Of a stretch of DNA of 5,200 nucleotides, positions 1-5,200 are shown one piece after another. The notes under the pieces are model-generated. The model was not told the DNA's origin. It saw nothing but the letters and a program-made list of their open reading frames with translations, and made no database searches. Numbering within the stretch: the stretch's first letter is position 1; the number at the start of each line of letters is the position of its first letter. The stretch lies in NCBI GenBank assembly GCA_030040455.1, contig JASHTR010000104.1, positions 1 to 5,200 on the forward strand, in the 5' to 3' direction. Source of the stretch: Terriglobia bacterium. Its GTDB lineage: Bacteria > Acidobacteriota > Terriglobia > UBA7540. Position numbers and translations under genes: made by a program.

Positions 1-416
1 TGCCGAGTATTGACCTGTTTCTAGCTTATTTCCCGAGCCAAAGGACAGGGGACACCATCCACTCGCCCAAGCACTGCCTTCCCGGAGCCGGATGGACGCC
101 GATTGCTTCCACCGCGATTCACGTGCCGTGGGGAAAAGGAAACATGCTCAACGCCAACTACTACGTCCTCGAGCTGGGGCTCAACCGTGAAGTTGTAATT
201 TACTGGTTTCAGTCGCAGGGACGCACGGTGGCGAGCGAATACTGGCAGAAGCTCTATTTAATCGCAGATGCCCTCCGAACCAATCGTACAGACGGCGCTT
301 TAGTGCGGGTGATCACTGGATTAGCGCCTGGGGAGCAGCCGGAAGACGGGAAGCGGAGGGCCATGGGATTCACAAAACAGATTCTGCCTCTGCTGGGAGA
401 ATACATACCCCAATGA
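1..416 (+). CDS. EpsI-family exosortase-associated protein (DUF3485), 5' end missing
   Basis: The reading frame is already open at the left edge (first full codon at base 3) and stops with TGA at 414-416, giving about 137 C-terminal residues. The segment at 60-95 reads HSPKHCLPGAGW, the signature of the EpsI/DUF3485 domain, with its conserved Cys at 75-77. Further on come VVIYWFQSQGR, a tyrosine/tryptophan pair in SEYWQK, and a C-terminal FTKQILPLLGEYIP tail, all in the family's order. EpsI proteins accompany or are fused to exosortases in PEP-CTERM protein-sorting and exopolysaccharide loci. They are thought to act at the periplasmic face of the inner membrane, but their biochemical role is not settled. 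The ATG at 123 is internal: the signature lies upstream of it, so it is not the start. Whether an exosortase domain is fused at the N-terminus cannot be seen here. The stop overlaps an ATG of the next frame, which suggests one operon with the TPR lipoprotein. Confidence 0.85.
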   Translation, partial: PSIDLFLAYFPSQRTGDTIHSPKHCLPGAGWTPIASTAIHVPWGKGNMLNANYYVLELGLNREVVIYWFQSQGRTVASEYWQKLYLIADALRTNRTDGALVRVITGLAPGEQPEDGKRRAMGFTKQILPLLGEYIPQ

Positions 417-425
417 AGGAAGGAG
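416..425 (+). promoter_or_regulatory. Shine-Dalgarno deciding the start of the TPR lipoprotein
   Basis: AAGGAAGGAG lies at 416-425, with GGAG ending five bases before the ATG at 431. It overlaps the epsI stop codon (414-416). The alternative ATG at 413 has no comparable site ahead of it and would add six residues (MKEGVA) that are simply the translated Shine-Dalgarno. The start at 431 is therefore preferred. The arrangement predicts translational coupling: ribosomes finishing epsI open the start of the next gene. Confidence 0.75.
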
Positions 426-430
426 TCGCC

Positions 431-2710
431 ATGCGCAAATTCCATCACATCAGTTTCTGGATCACTCTTATCGCGCTCGCCGCCTGCGTCGCCGGGTGCA
501 CGCGGGATCCGAACGTCCGAAAGCGCGCGTTTTTTGATAGCGGCTCTCGGTATTTTGCCAAAGGCCGATACCGGGACGCCGCGATCCAATTCACCAATGC
601 CATTCGCATCGATCCGAAATATGAAGAGGCTCACTATCAGCTTGCCCTCGCGGACTCGAAGCAGGGGTTGTGGCGGGACGCATACCTGCAGCTCAGCCAG
701 GCTGTCGAGCTACGCCCCGACGACCTGAAAGCGCAGCTAGATCTGGGAACTCTCTTTCTCGCCTCGCGCCAGTTTAAGAGGGCCCAGGACCAGGCAAAGC
801 TGGTTCTCGCCAAGGACGCAAAAAATGTGGACGCGGTCATCCTGATGGCCAACTCGGACGCCGGCCTCTCAAATACCGATGCGTCTCTTCAGGAGATGCA
901 GAACGCGATCGAGCTTCAGCCAAACCGCCCGCAATCTTACCTGGACCTTGCCGTACTTCAACTTAACGCGAAGAAAGTGACGGACGCGGAGGAAAGCTTT
1001 AAGAAGGCCGTTCAGCTGGATCCAAAATCGGTGAGCGCGGCGATGGCGCTGGGTGATTTTTACCTTCAACAGCACCACTGGTCTGACGCCGAACAGCAAT
1101 TCCAGCGGGCGATTCAGCTTGCCCCCAAGAATCCTCTGCCTCGCGCCGCGCTGGCGCGCGCGGAACTGTTCGACGGTAAGAAAGATGAAGCGGCCGGGAC
1201 TCTGGAAGAGGCAAAGCGAGCCCTTCCCGACGATCCGGCTGCATACCGCCTGCTGGGCGAATTTTATATTTCCACCGGCCAAATGGATAAGGCTCGGGCG
1301 GAATTTGCTTCGCTTTCAACCGCTCACCCCAAGGATAACGTTGTCCAGAGGTCCTACGCTCAGTTGTTGATTTGGAATCATCAACTCGACGAGGCTTCAA
1401 AAATTACGAGCGATCTCCTTAAGAAGAACCCCACGGACTCGGGTGACCTGATTCTTCAGAGCCAGATAGCGGAAGCCCTCAACAAACCGGACGAAGCCGT
1501 CACTACTCTTCAGTCCGTTCTCAAGGCCGAGCCGGACAACGCTCCCGCTCACTACTACCTCGGGATGGCCTTCGACATGACGGGCCAGTTGGACCGCGCG
1601 GAAGCCGAATGGCGAGAAGCGATTCGACTGCAACCGGCCATGATTGACGCCCAGCGCGCCCTGGCTGGCGTTGCGGTCCGTAAGGGCGATATCGACTTGC
1701 TGAAACAGACGTCCGACGCCATCATGAAGCTCGCTCCGAATTCTGCCCAGGGCTATATTCTTAGCGCCCAGGCCAGCCTCACTCAGAAGGACGTGGCCGC
1801 TGCGGAGACGGATTTGAATAAGGCCCTCCAGGTGGCTCCCCAGGATCCGGCTCCTTATGCAGCCCTTGCCGCCCTGCGCCTCAGCCAGAAGCGGTACGCA
1901 GAAGCGCAGAAGCTTTATACTCAGTCTTTAGAAAAGAATCCTGCCTTCACGGCCGCGTTGCAGGGGCTGGTGAGGATCGACCTGATAGAGAAAAAACCGG
2001 ACCAGGCGCTTGCGGCGGTGAACCAGCAGATTTCCAAGGCTCCAACAAGCAGCCCCTTTCATTTGCTTCTTGCCAACCTCCTGGCCGCCAACCATGACTT
2101 GCCGAAGGCGGAGGCCGCGGCGTCCCAGGCCATTCGGCTGAACAAAAACAATATGGCAGCTTATCTGTTCCTTGGCCAGGTCCAGGTGGCGATGGGGTCG
2201 CGCGATAGCGCCGTCACAACCTACCAGCAGGCCATTCAGCAGAGTCCGAACGACGTTCGCCCCTACCTGATGCTGGCCGAACTCGAAGATCAAATGGGAA
2301 GCTGGGAAAAGGCTCAAGGCCTTTATCAGAAGGTACTGCAGATTCAGCCCGATTTTCCTCCGGCCCAAAACAATTTGGCTTACCTCATGATTGAGCACAA
2401 CCAGAACGTAGATGTGGCCCTTTCCCTGGCCCAGGCGGCGCGGCGCGCTATGCCGGACTCCCCGGCCGCGGCGGACACCTTAGGCTCGGCATACTTCCAC
2501 AAGGGACTTTACACTCTGGCGGAGAATTTGTTCCAGGAAGCGATCGAGAAATCTCCGAAGGACCCCTCCATCCGCTACCATCTCGCAATGACGTACGACA
2601 AACTCGGAGACCGCGCGCGCGCGCGGGATGAGTTCCAGCAGGTCCTCGCTCTCGACCCCAAATTCAAGGATGCCGACAAAGTACATGAGGCCCTTGAGTC
2701 GTTAAAGTAG
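431..2710 (+). CDS. TPR-repeat lipoprotein of the exosortase/PEP-CTERM type (PrsT-like)
   Basis: The 759-residue protein (765 if started at 413) begins with a lipoprotein signal peptide: a basic start MRKFHH, a hydrophobic stretch, and lipobox VAGC with the lipidated Cys at residue 23. The +2 residue is Thr rather than Asp, which by the enterobacterial rule would favour the outer membrane. After an eight-residue linker, residues 32-746 are filled by 21 consecutive TPR units, and a 13-residue C-terminal helix closes the stack. No catalytic domain is present, so its job should be scaffolding or protein binding in the periplasm. Large TPR lipoproteins of this kind, next to EpsI and exosortase genes, are known as the putative PEP-CTERM-system lipoprotein family (PrsT, roughly 900 residues). 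This one is shorter. The NLAYLMIEHNQNVDVAL segment late in the array resembles that family and other secretion/exopolysaccharide TPR proteins. A generic BamD- or PilF-like adaptor role is possible. Certainty is high for TPR lipoprotein and moderate for the PEP-CTERM assignment. Confidence 0.85.
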   Translation: MRKFHHISFWITLIALAACVAGCTRDPNVRKRAFFDSGSRYFAKGRYRDAAIQFTNAIRIDPKYEEAHYQLALADSKQGLWRDAYLQLSQAVELRPDDLKAQLDLGTLFLASRQFKRAQDQAKLVLAKDAKNVDAVILMANSDAGLSNTDASLQEMQNAIELQPNRPQSYLDLAVLQLNAKKVTDAEESFKKAVQLDPKSVSAAMALGDFYLQQHHWSDAEQQFQRAIQLAPKNPLPRAALARAELFDGKKDEAAGTLEEAKRALPDDPAAYRLLGEFYISTGQMDKARAEFASLSTAHPKDNVVQRSYAQLLIWNHQLDEASKITSDLLKKNPTDSGDLILQSQIAEALNKPDEAVTTLQSVLKAEPDNAPAHYYLGMAFDMTGQLDRAEAEWREAIRLQPAMIDAQRALAGVAVRKGDIDLLKQTSDAIMKLAPNSAQGYILSAQASLTQKDVAAAETDLNKALQVAPQDPAPYAALAALRLSQKRYAEAQKLYTQSLEKNPAFTAALQGLVRIDLIEKKPDQALAAVNQQISKAPTSSPFHLLLANLLAANHDLPKAEAAASQAIRLNKNNMAAYLFLGQVQVAMGSRDSAVTTYQQAIQQSPNDVRPYLMLAELEDQMGSWEKAQGLYQKVLQIQPDFPPAQNNLAYLMIEHNQNVDVALSLAQAARRAMPDSPAAADTLGSAYFHKGLYTLAENLFQEAIEKSPKDPSIRYHLAMTYDKLGDRARARDEFQQVLALDPKFKDADKVHEALESLK
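524..2668 (+). repeat. Protein-level tandem array: 21 TPR units (102-nt period)
   Basis: Starting at RAFFDSGSRYFAKG (base 524), the protein can be cut into 21 units. Twenty are exactly 34 residues. Unit 19 (2360-2464) is 35 residues because of one extra residue in the NQNVDVA turn. The arithmetic closes: 20 x 34 + 35 = 715 residues = 2145 bases. The units share the TPR pattern of a small or aromatic residue in helix A (often LG or LA at positions 6-7), an Ala-rich helix B and a Pro near position 31 or 32. Typical units are the first (ending IRIDPKYE), the eleventh (ending IRLQPAMI) and the last (ending LALDPKFK). DNA copies have diverged, so this is an old protein repeat, not a recent DNA duplication. 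Confidence 0.9.
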
Positions 2711-2758
2711 AGGCGCCGCTGTCCGTTCGCATGGCTAAGGACGCCACGAACCAGATCC

Positions 2759-2779
2759 GTGGGACACCCTTCCTCCCAC
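2759..2779 (+). other. Small inverted repeat ahead of the PPC gene
   Basis: GTGGGA (2759-2764) is complemented exactly by TCCCAC (2774-2779), with a nine-base loop. There is no T-run, so it is not a standard terminator. It ends six bases before the AGGAG (2786-2790) that probably serves the gene at 2804. The rest of the 93-bp gap (2711-2803) shows no gene and no clear promoter. Six base pairs can occur by chance. Confidence 0.3.
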
Positions 2780-2803
2780 TGAAGCAGGAGAGATTCTGAA
2801 ACG

Positions 2804-3355
2804 ATGAAGATCCAATTAAAAATACTCATTTTGTTTGTGATGACAGCGGGCGTGCTGTTGGCTCAGGAAACGCACTGGACCGTCGTTAATGCCTCGCGGA
2901 ATCCTGCAGACGACACGAAGACGAACAGCGACAAGGTTCCCGATGTCTACGCGATCACGGGTCATTTTGACCGAATCGTGGTTTTAAGGCTCAAGTACAA
3001 GGCCGACTTGCTTGCGGGCATGGAAAAGATGGTCAAGCAGGAGCATATTCGGAATGGCGTGATTCTAGCCGCCGTTGGGTCGGTCCGCGGCTATGAGATC
3101 CATCAAGTCACCAACCGGGCATTTCCTTCGCATGACACCTTCGAAAAGAATGCTTCCCAGCCAGCCGACCTCGTCAGCATGAACGGGTACGTCATCAACG
3201 GCAAGATTCATGCGCATATCACGCTGGCAACTCCTGACAGGGCAATCGCCGGCCATCTCGAACCCGGCACCCAAGTTTTTACCTTCGCCATTGTCACCAT
3301 TGGAGTGATGAATGAGGCCGATTTCAACCGAATTGACGATAAGACGTATCGCTGA
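2804..3355 (+). CDS. Exported PPC/DUF296-domain protein
   Basis: The 183-residue protein starts with a Sec-type signal peptide: MK, then a hydrophobic core to about residue 19, and a likely cleavage at LLA|QE (after residue 20). From about residue 48 to 170 it matches the PPC domain (plant and prokaryote conserved, DUF296, PD1-like). The matching parts are DRIVVLRLKYKADLL, then GVILAAVGSVRGYEI, then GKIHAHITLATPDRAIAGHLEPG, then a final strand TFAIVTIGVM. His136, His138 and His151 fit the HxH...GH metal-site pattern of bacterial members, which form trimers. Plant relatives with AT-hooks bind DNA, but this protein has no AT-hook and carries an export signal, so a DNA-binding label would mislead. 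Its ligand or enzymatic role is unknown. The start is supported by the signal peptide; AGGAG at 2786-2790 is 13 bases away, rather far. It lies 93 bp after the TPR gene on the same strand, so co-transcription is possible. Confidence 0.85.
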   Translation: MKIQLKILILFVMTAGVLLAQETHWTVVNASRNPADDTKTNSDKVPDVYAITGHFDRIVVLRLKYKADLLAGMEKMVKQEHIRNGVILAAVGSVRGYEIHQVTNRAFPSHDTFEKNASQPADLVSMNGYVINGKIHAHITLATPDRAIAGHLEPGTQVFTFAIVTIGVMNEADFNRIDDKTYR

Positions 3356-3359
3356 CCCC

Positions 3360-4607
3360 TTACGGCGATAGGCTTTTCCAGAGTACCGGCTCGACGCGCG
3401 GCACCATGAAGCCCCAGATGAGCGCTCCCGCCGTTGCGATTAAGCCGGTTAGGAAAAAAGCCAGCCGGGACGAGCCGTTGACCTGAACGGTGAGACCGGC
3501 AATCCAAGGCGCGGCAATCCCGGCGAGATTGCCCACGCCGTTCTGAACGCTGGTCCATCGGCCCGCCATAGCAGGGCCGGAAAGGGTTTGTGAGATGGCC
3601 CAGTGATTTGACGCGTAGGTCCCGTAGCCGATACAGGCCACAAGCAGGCAAGCGATTGAAGCGGTCAAACTCCCAATGAATGCGAGACCGGCAAGGACGG
3701 ATGCCACAGAAAGACCGACGACGACGATGCTCTTGCGCACACGCGTAGGAGAAGAGCCACCCGCAATGAGGCGATCCGAAATCCACCCGGCCGTGATGGT
3801 TGCAGCGGCAACTAGGAGAAACACCACGGAAGTGAAACCCGTCATCATTCCCAGCGAGAGCCCACGCTCGCGGACGAGATAAATAGGGAGCCACGTCAGG
3901 AGGAAGTAGAAAAAATAGTTACCGCAGAATTGGCCCAGGAAAGTCCCCCACGCCGCGCGGACACCGAGCAATTCCAGCGTAGAGGGCAGCGGTTCGGGCG
4001 TTTTTGCTTGCAGGTGTCCTGGTCTCGGCATCCACCTGACCCACGGAACCAGCCAGAAAAGGCCGCCGATGCCGAGGGCGATAAAAAGGATGCGCCAGCC
4101 GAAGCGGATGAGGAGAAGGCCGCCGATGAAGGTCCCGACAGCGGGACCGAGTTTTGTCCCAGCATCAATCAAAGCATTGGCGCGACCGCGATGATGTTGA
4201 GGAAGCTCGGCGAAGATTCGAGAATAGCAGGGATAGGTGATAGACTCGCCGGCGCCGAGGACGAGGCGGGCGGCGTAAATGAGCATAAAGCCGGATAAGA
4301 AGCCCGTCGCGATGGTTGCGGCAGACCATACGAGGTAGCCACCCGCAAAGACGAGACCGACCGGGAAGCGATCTGAAAGCCAACCGGCGAAACCGAGGAG
4401 TTGCAGGAGGGCATACGTCCAGAAGAAGGCCGAAAGGAGGGAGCCCATTTGAAGAGGAGAAAGGGCAAGTTGCCTTTCGAACACCGGAGCGGCGATAGAG
4501 AGATTGGAGCGATCGATGTAGTTGATAAAAACTGAGGCGACCAGGAGAACTACAACAACCCACTCCGAGCGGGACATGCTTTGGGAGGATCGACAATCTG
4601 AGGGCAT
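3360..4607 (-). CDS. MFS transporter, anion:cation symporter (ACS) family
   Basis: This is a 415-residue hydrophobic protein with about 12 membrane segments in two halves, separated by a hydrophilic loop at about 192-220. Visible family marks are NYIDRSNLS (29-37, end of TM1), the motif-A loop GWLSDRF (75-81), RLVLGAGES in TM4 (114-122), GRANALIDAG...GPAVG (141-157) and a second motif-A loop GWISDRL (284-290). NYIDRSNLS with RLVLGAGES is typical of the ACS branch, which imports hexuronates, sugar acids, phthalates and other organic anions with a cation. The exact substrate cannot be read from sequence. It is slightly shorter than usual (430-450). The start is uncertain: ATG at 4607 and ATG at 4577 (giving 405 residues, MSRSEWVVVV) both lack a clear Shine-Dalgarno, and 4577 sits closer to TM1. 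It ends four bases from the convergent PPC gene and is divergent from the lutA-like gene, with which it shares a control region. Confidence 0.88.
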   Translation of the reverse strand: MPSDCRSSQSMSRSEWVVVVLLVASVFINYIDRSNLSIAAPVFERQLALSPLQMGSLLSAFFWTYALLQLLGFAGWLSDRFPVGLVFAGGYLVWSAATIATGFLSGFMLIYAARLVLGAGESITYPCYSRIFAELPQHHRGRANALIDAGTKLGPAVGTFIGGLLLIRFGWRILFIALGIGGLFWLVPWVRWMPRPGHLQAKTPEPLPSTLELLGVRAAWGTFLGQFCGNYFFYFLLTWLPIYLVRERGLSLGMMTGFTSVVFLLVAAATITAGWISDRLIAGGSSPTRVRKSIVVVGLSVASVLAGLAFIGSLTASIACLLVACIGYGTYASNHWAISQTLSGPAMAGRWTSVQNGVGNLAGIAAPWIAGLTVQVNGSSRLAFFLTGLIATAGALIWGFMVPRVEPVLWKSLSP

Positions 4608-4648
4608 GAGCGGTGCCGTGAATCATACTGCCAGGAAGCAAGTGCAGA

Positions 4649-4677
4649 AGGATAGCTCAGCGTGATTACCGAGGCAA
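4649..4677 (-). promoter_or_regulatory. Candidate sigma70-type promoter for the MFS gene
   Basis: On the minus strand, TTGCCT (plus positions 4677-4672) is followed after exactly 17 bases by TATCCT (4654-4649). Each box matches four of six consensus bases. Transcription would begin near 4642, leaving about 35 bases before the ATG at 4607. The match is moderate and unproven. Confidence 0.35.
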
Positions 4678-4738
4678 GGAGGTTTTTCGCCTTCTGAGGA
4701 TGCTCTGCGGCCATCCCTCCGGTTAACGAAGTGACTCA

Positions 4739-4757
4739 GACAAAAAATCCTTTTGTC
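4739..4757. promoter_or_regulatory. 19-bp inverted repeat, possible operator
   Basis: GACAAAA (4739-4745), a five-base spacer AATCC, then TTTTGTC (4751-4757) form a perfect 7+7 palindrome. It lies between the two outward-facing promoter candidates, 61 bases before the MFS -35 box and 39 bases before the lutA -35 box. That position suits a dimeric regulator acting on both genes. It does not match the LldR/PdhR-type operator known to me (core TGGTC or TTGGT half-sites), so the regulator is unknown. A short T-tract inside could also make it a weak hairpin. Confidence 0.45.
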
Positions 4758-4796
4758 CGCCGAGGGTCAAGTCTGGCGGCTGCGCGAACGCCTTCC

Positions 4797-4825
4797 TTGA
4801 CTTTAAGGTTGGCGCGACCTAGATT
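4797..4825 (+). promoter_or_regulatory. Candidate sigma70-type promoter for the lutA-like gene
   Basis: TTGACT (4797-4802, five of six matches to TTGACA) and TAGATT (4820-4825, four of six, including the first T, the A and the last T) are separated by exactly 17 bases. The start of transcription would be near 4832. This is the best promoter match in the window. It argues that translation begins downstream of 4832, not at the GTG at 4731. Confidence 0.5.
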
Positions 4826-4865
4826 AGGTCTCTTGACCGAAACAGCGAGAGGCGTAAAAGCTCGT

Positions 4866-5200
4866 GTGGCGTTGTTTGTAACCTGCCTGGGAGACCAATT
4901 TTTCCCTGAAGTGGGCGAGTGTGCGGTCAAAGTGCTGCGCCGCCAGGGAATGGAAGTGATCTTTAACGCGGCTCAGACCTGTTGCGGGCAGCCCGCCTTT
5001 AACACAGGGTATCGGGACGAAGCGAAAGCAGTGGCGGCTCGCGTCCTGGACCTCTTCGACGATGCCGATTACGTAGTTGCTCCTTCCGGCTCCTGCTCCA
5101 CGATGGTTCGCGTCTTCTATCCGGAGCTTTTCTCGGAGGACCCGCCACGACTGGCAAAGGTGCGGAAACTTCAGGAGCGTTTTTACGAATTTTCAGAATT
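4866..5200 (+). CDS. lutA: LutA-like (Fe-S)-binding lactate-utilisation protein, 3' end missing
   Basis: About 111 N-terminal residues are visible before the window ends. The sequence VALFVTCLGDQFFPEVGE, then QTCCGQPAFNTGYRDEAK, then YVVAPSGSCSTMVRVFYPELF follows the LutA/LldE (YkgE) family closely. This part forms the first cysteine-rich CCG domain: Cys7 and Cys39-Cys40-Gly, plus the Cys of PSGSC. LutA acts with LutB and LutC as a cytoplasmic iron-sulfur complex oxidising L-lactate to pyruvate; those partners would be expected just to the right. Family members usually begin a few residues before LFVTCL, so I chose GTG at 4866, with GAGAGG at 4847-4852 as a distant Shine-Dalgarno. In-frame TTG at 4833 and GTG at 4731 are alternatives. 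The latter adds 45 Arg/Leu-rich residues not typical of the family. A glycolate-oxidase-type (GlcF-like) CCG protein is less likely, given the LutA-style motifs. Confidence 0.85.
   Translation, partial: MALFVTCLGDQFFPEVGECAVKVLRRQGMEVIFNAAQTCCGQPAFNTGYRDEAKAVAARVLDLFDDADYVVAPSGSCSTMVRVFYPELFSEDPPRLAKVRKLQERFYEFSE

Larger units (their letters stand above)
4608..4865. other. Divergent intergenic control region
   Basis: About 258 bases lie between the MFS start and the most likely lutA start. No convincing gene is seen. The region holds a leftward promoter candidate, a rightward promoter candidate, a 19-bp perfect inverted repeat between them and a recurring CTTGAC word. A perfect AAGGAGG occurs at 4676-4682 on the plus strand, but no start codon follows at a useful distance. 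The frame leading into lutA is open from 4698, so part of this stretch could be coding if lutA starts far upstream. Confidence 0.55.

Noticed and set aside
413..430. ATG at 413 as the start of the TPR lipoprotein
   Set aside because: It has no Shine-Dalgarno of its own, and its first codons are the strong Shine-Dalgarno serving the ATG at 431, which begins a normal lipoprotein signal peptide.
254..634. Minus-strand open frame of 126 codons across the epsI/TPR junction
   Set aside because: It lies opposite two well-supported genes, has no recognisable domain and is explained by the codon bias of the plus-strand genes.
869..1400. Overlapping minus-strand frames of 130-140 codons inside the TPR gene
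   Set aside because: They are antisense to repetitive GC-rich coding sequence, and their composition (Arg/Leu-rich) is that of a shadow frame.
2712..2745. GTCC/GGAC and GGC/GCC complementarity after the TPR stop as a terminator
   Set aside because: The pairing is interrupted by a large bulge and there is no T-run, so it gives no support for termination.
3337..3351. CGATA/TATCG inverted repeat at the end of the PPC gene as a terminator
   Set aside because: The stem is only five base pairs, AT-rich, and not followed by a T-run.
3208..3894. Minus-strand frame of 228 codons overlapping both the PPC gene and the MFS gene
   Set aside because: It is out of frame with the MFS protein, rich in Arg, Cys and Gly without a domain pattern, and crosses the end of an opposing real gene.
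4606..4665. 19-codon plus-strand frame starting inside the MFS start codon
   Set aside because: It is very short, has no family resemblance, and overlaps the proposed leftward promoter and leader; chance is the simplest explanation.
4676..4726. Perfect AAGGAGG at 4676-4682 with a nine-codon frame at 4700-4726 (MLCGHPSG) as a leader peptide
   Set aside because: The ATG is 17 bases from the Shine-Dalgarno and lies upstream of the predicted lutA promoter, so it would not be on that transcript.
4736..4930. Minus-strand frame of 64 codons opposite the lutA start
   Set aside because: It is antisense to the strongly supported LutA N-terminus and its control region, and has no recognisable motif.

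Overview
The window looks like chromosomal DNA of moderately high GC from a Gram-negative bacterium. I lean to an acidobacterium or a similar soil or environmental lineage. The reasons are an exosortase-associated EpsI-type protein followed by a large TPR lipoprotein, a combination known from PEP-CTERM/exosortase export loci, and a LutA-type Fe-S protein nearby. The phylum is an inference from gene content, not something the sequence proves.

Layout. At 1-416 (+) is the C-terminal part of an EpsI-family (DUF3485) protein whose 5' end lies outside the window. Its stop overlaps an ATG (ATGA), and a strong Shine-Dalgarno inside that overlap leads to a TPR lipoprotein at 431-2710 (+). The lipoprotein is a lipobox signal peptide followed by 21 TPR units with no linkers. 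After 93 bp comes a small exported protein with a PPC/DUF296 fold at 2804-3355 (+). Four bases later, and convergent, ends an MFS transporter of the anion:cation symporter type, 3360-4607 (-). A non-coding stretch of about 260 bp (4608-4865) holds outward-facing promoter candidates and a 19-bp perfect inverted repeat. From about 4866 to the right edge runs the 5' part of a lutA-like gene (+).

How the genes relate. EpsI and the TPR lipoprotein are translationally linked and probably serve the same exosortase/exopolysaccharide-type envelope system. The exported PPC protein is on the same strand and may be read with them, but its link to that system is unproven. The MFS transporter and lutA are divergent and share one control region. 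An organic-acid uptake and oxidation pair under one regulator is a reasonable inference, with the substrate unknown.

No mobile element, CRISPR array, tRNA or rRNA was seen. The most notable points are the gapless 34-residue TPR lattice, the exported PPC protein with its HxH...H metal-type motif, and the divergent control region with its palindrome. I do not see convincing evidence for a wholly new system.
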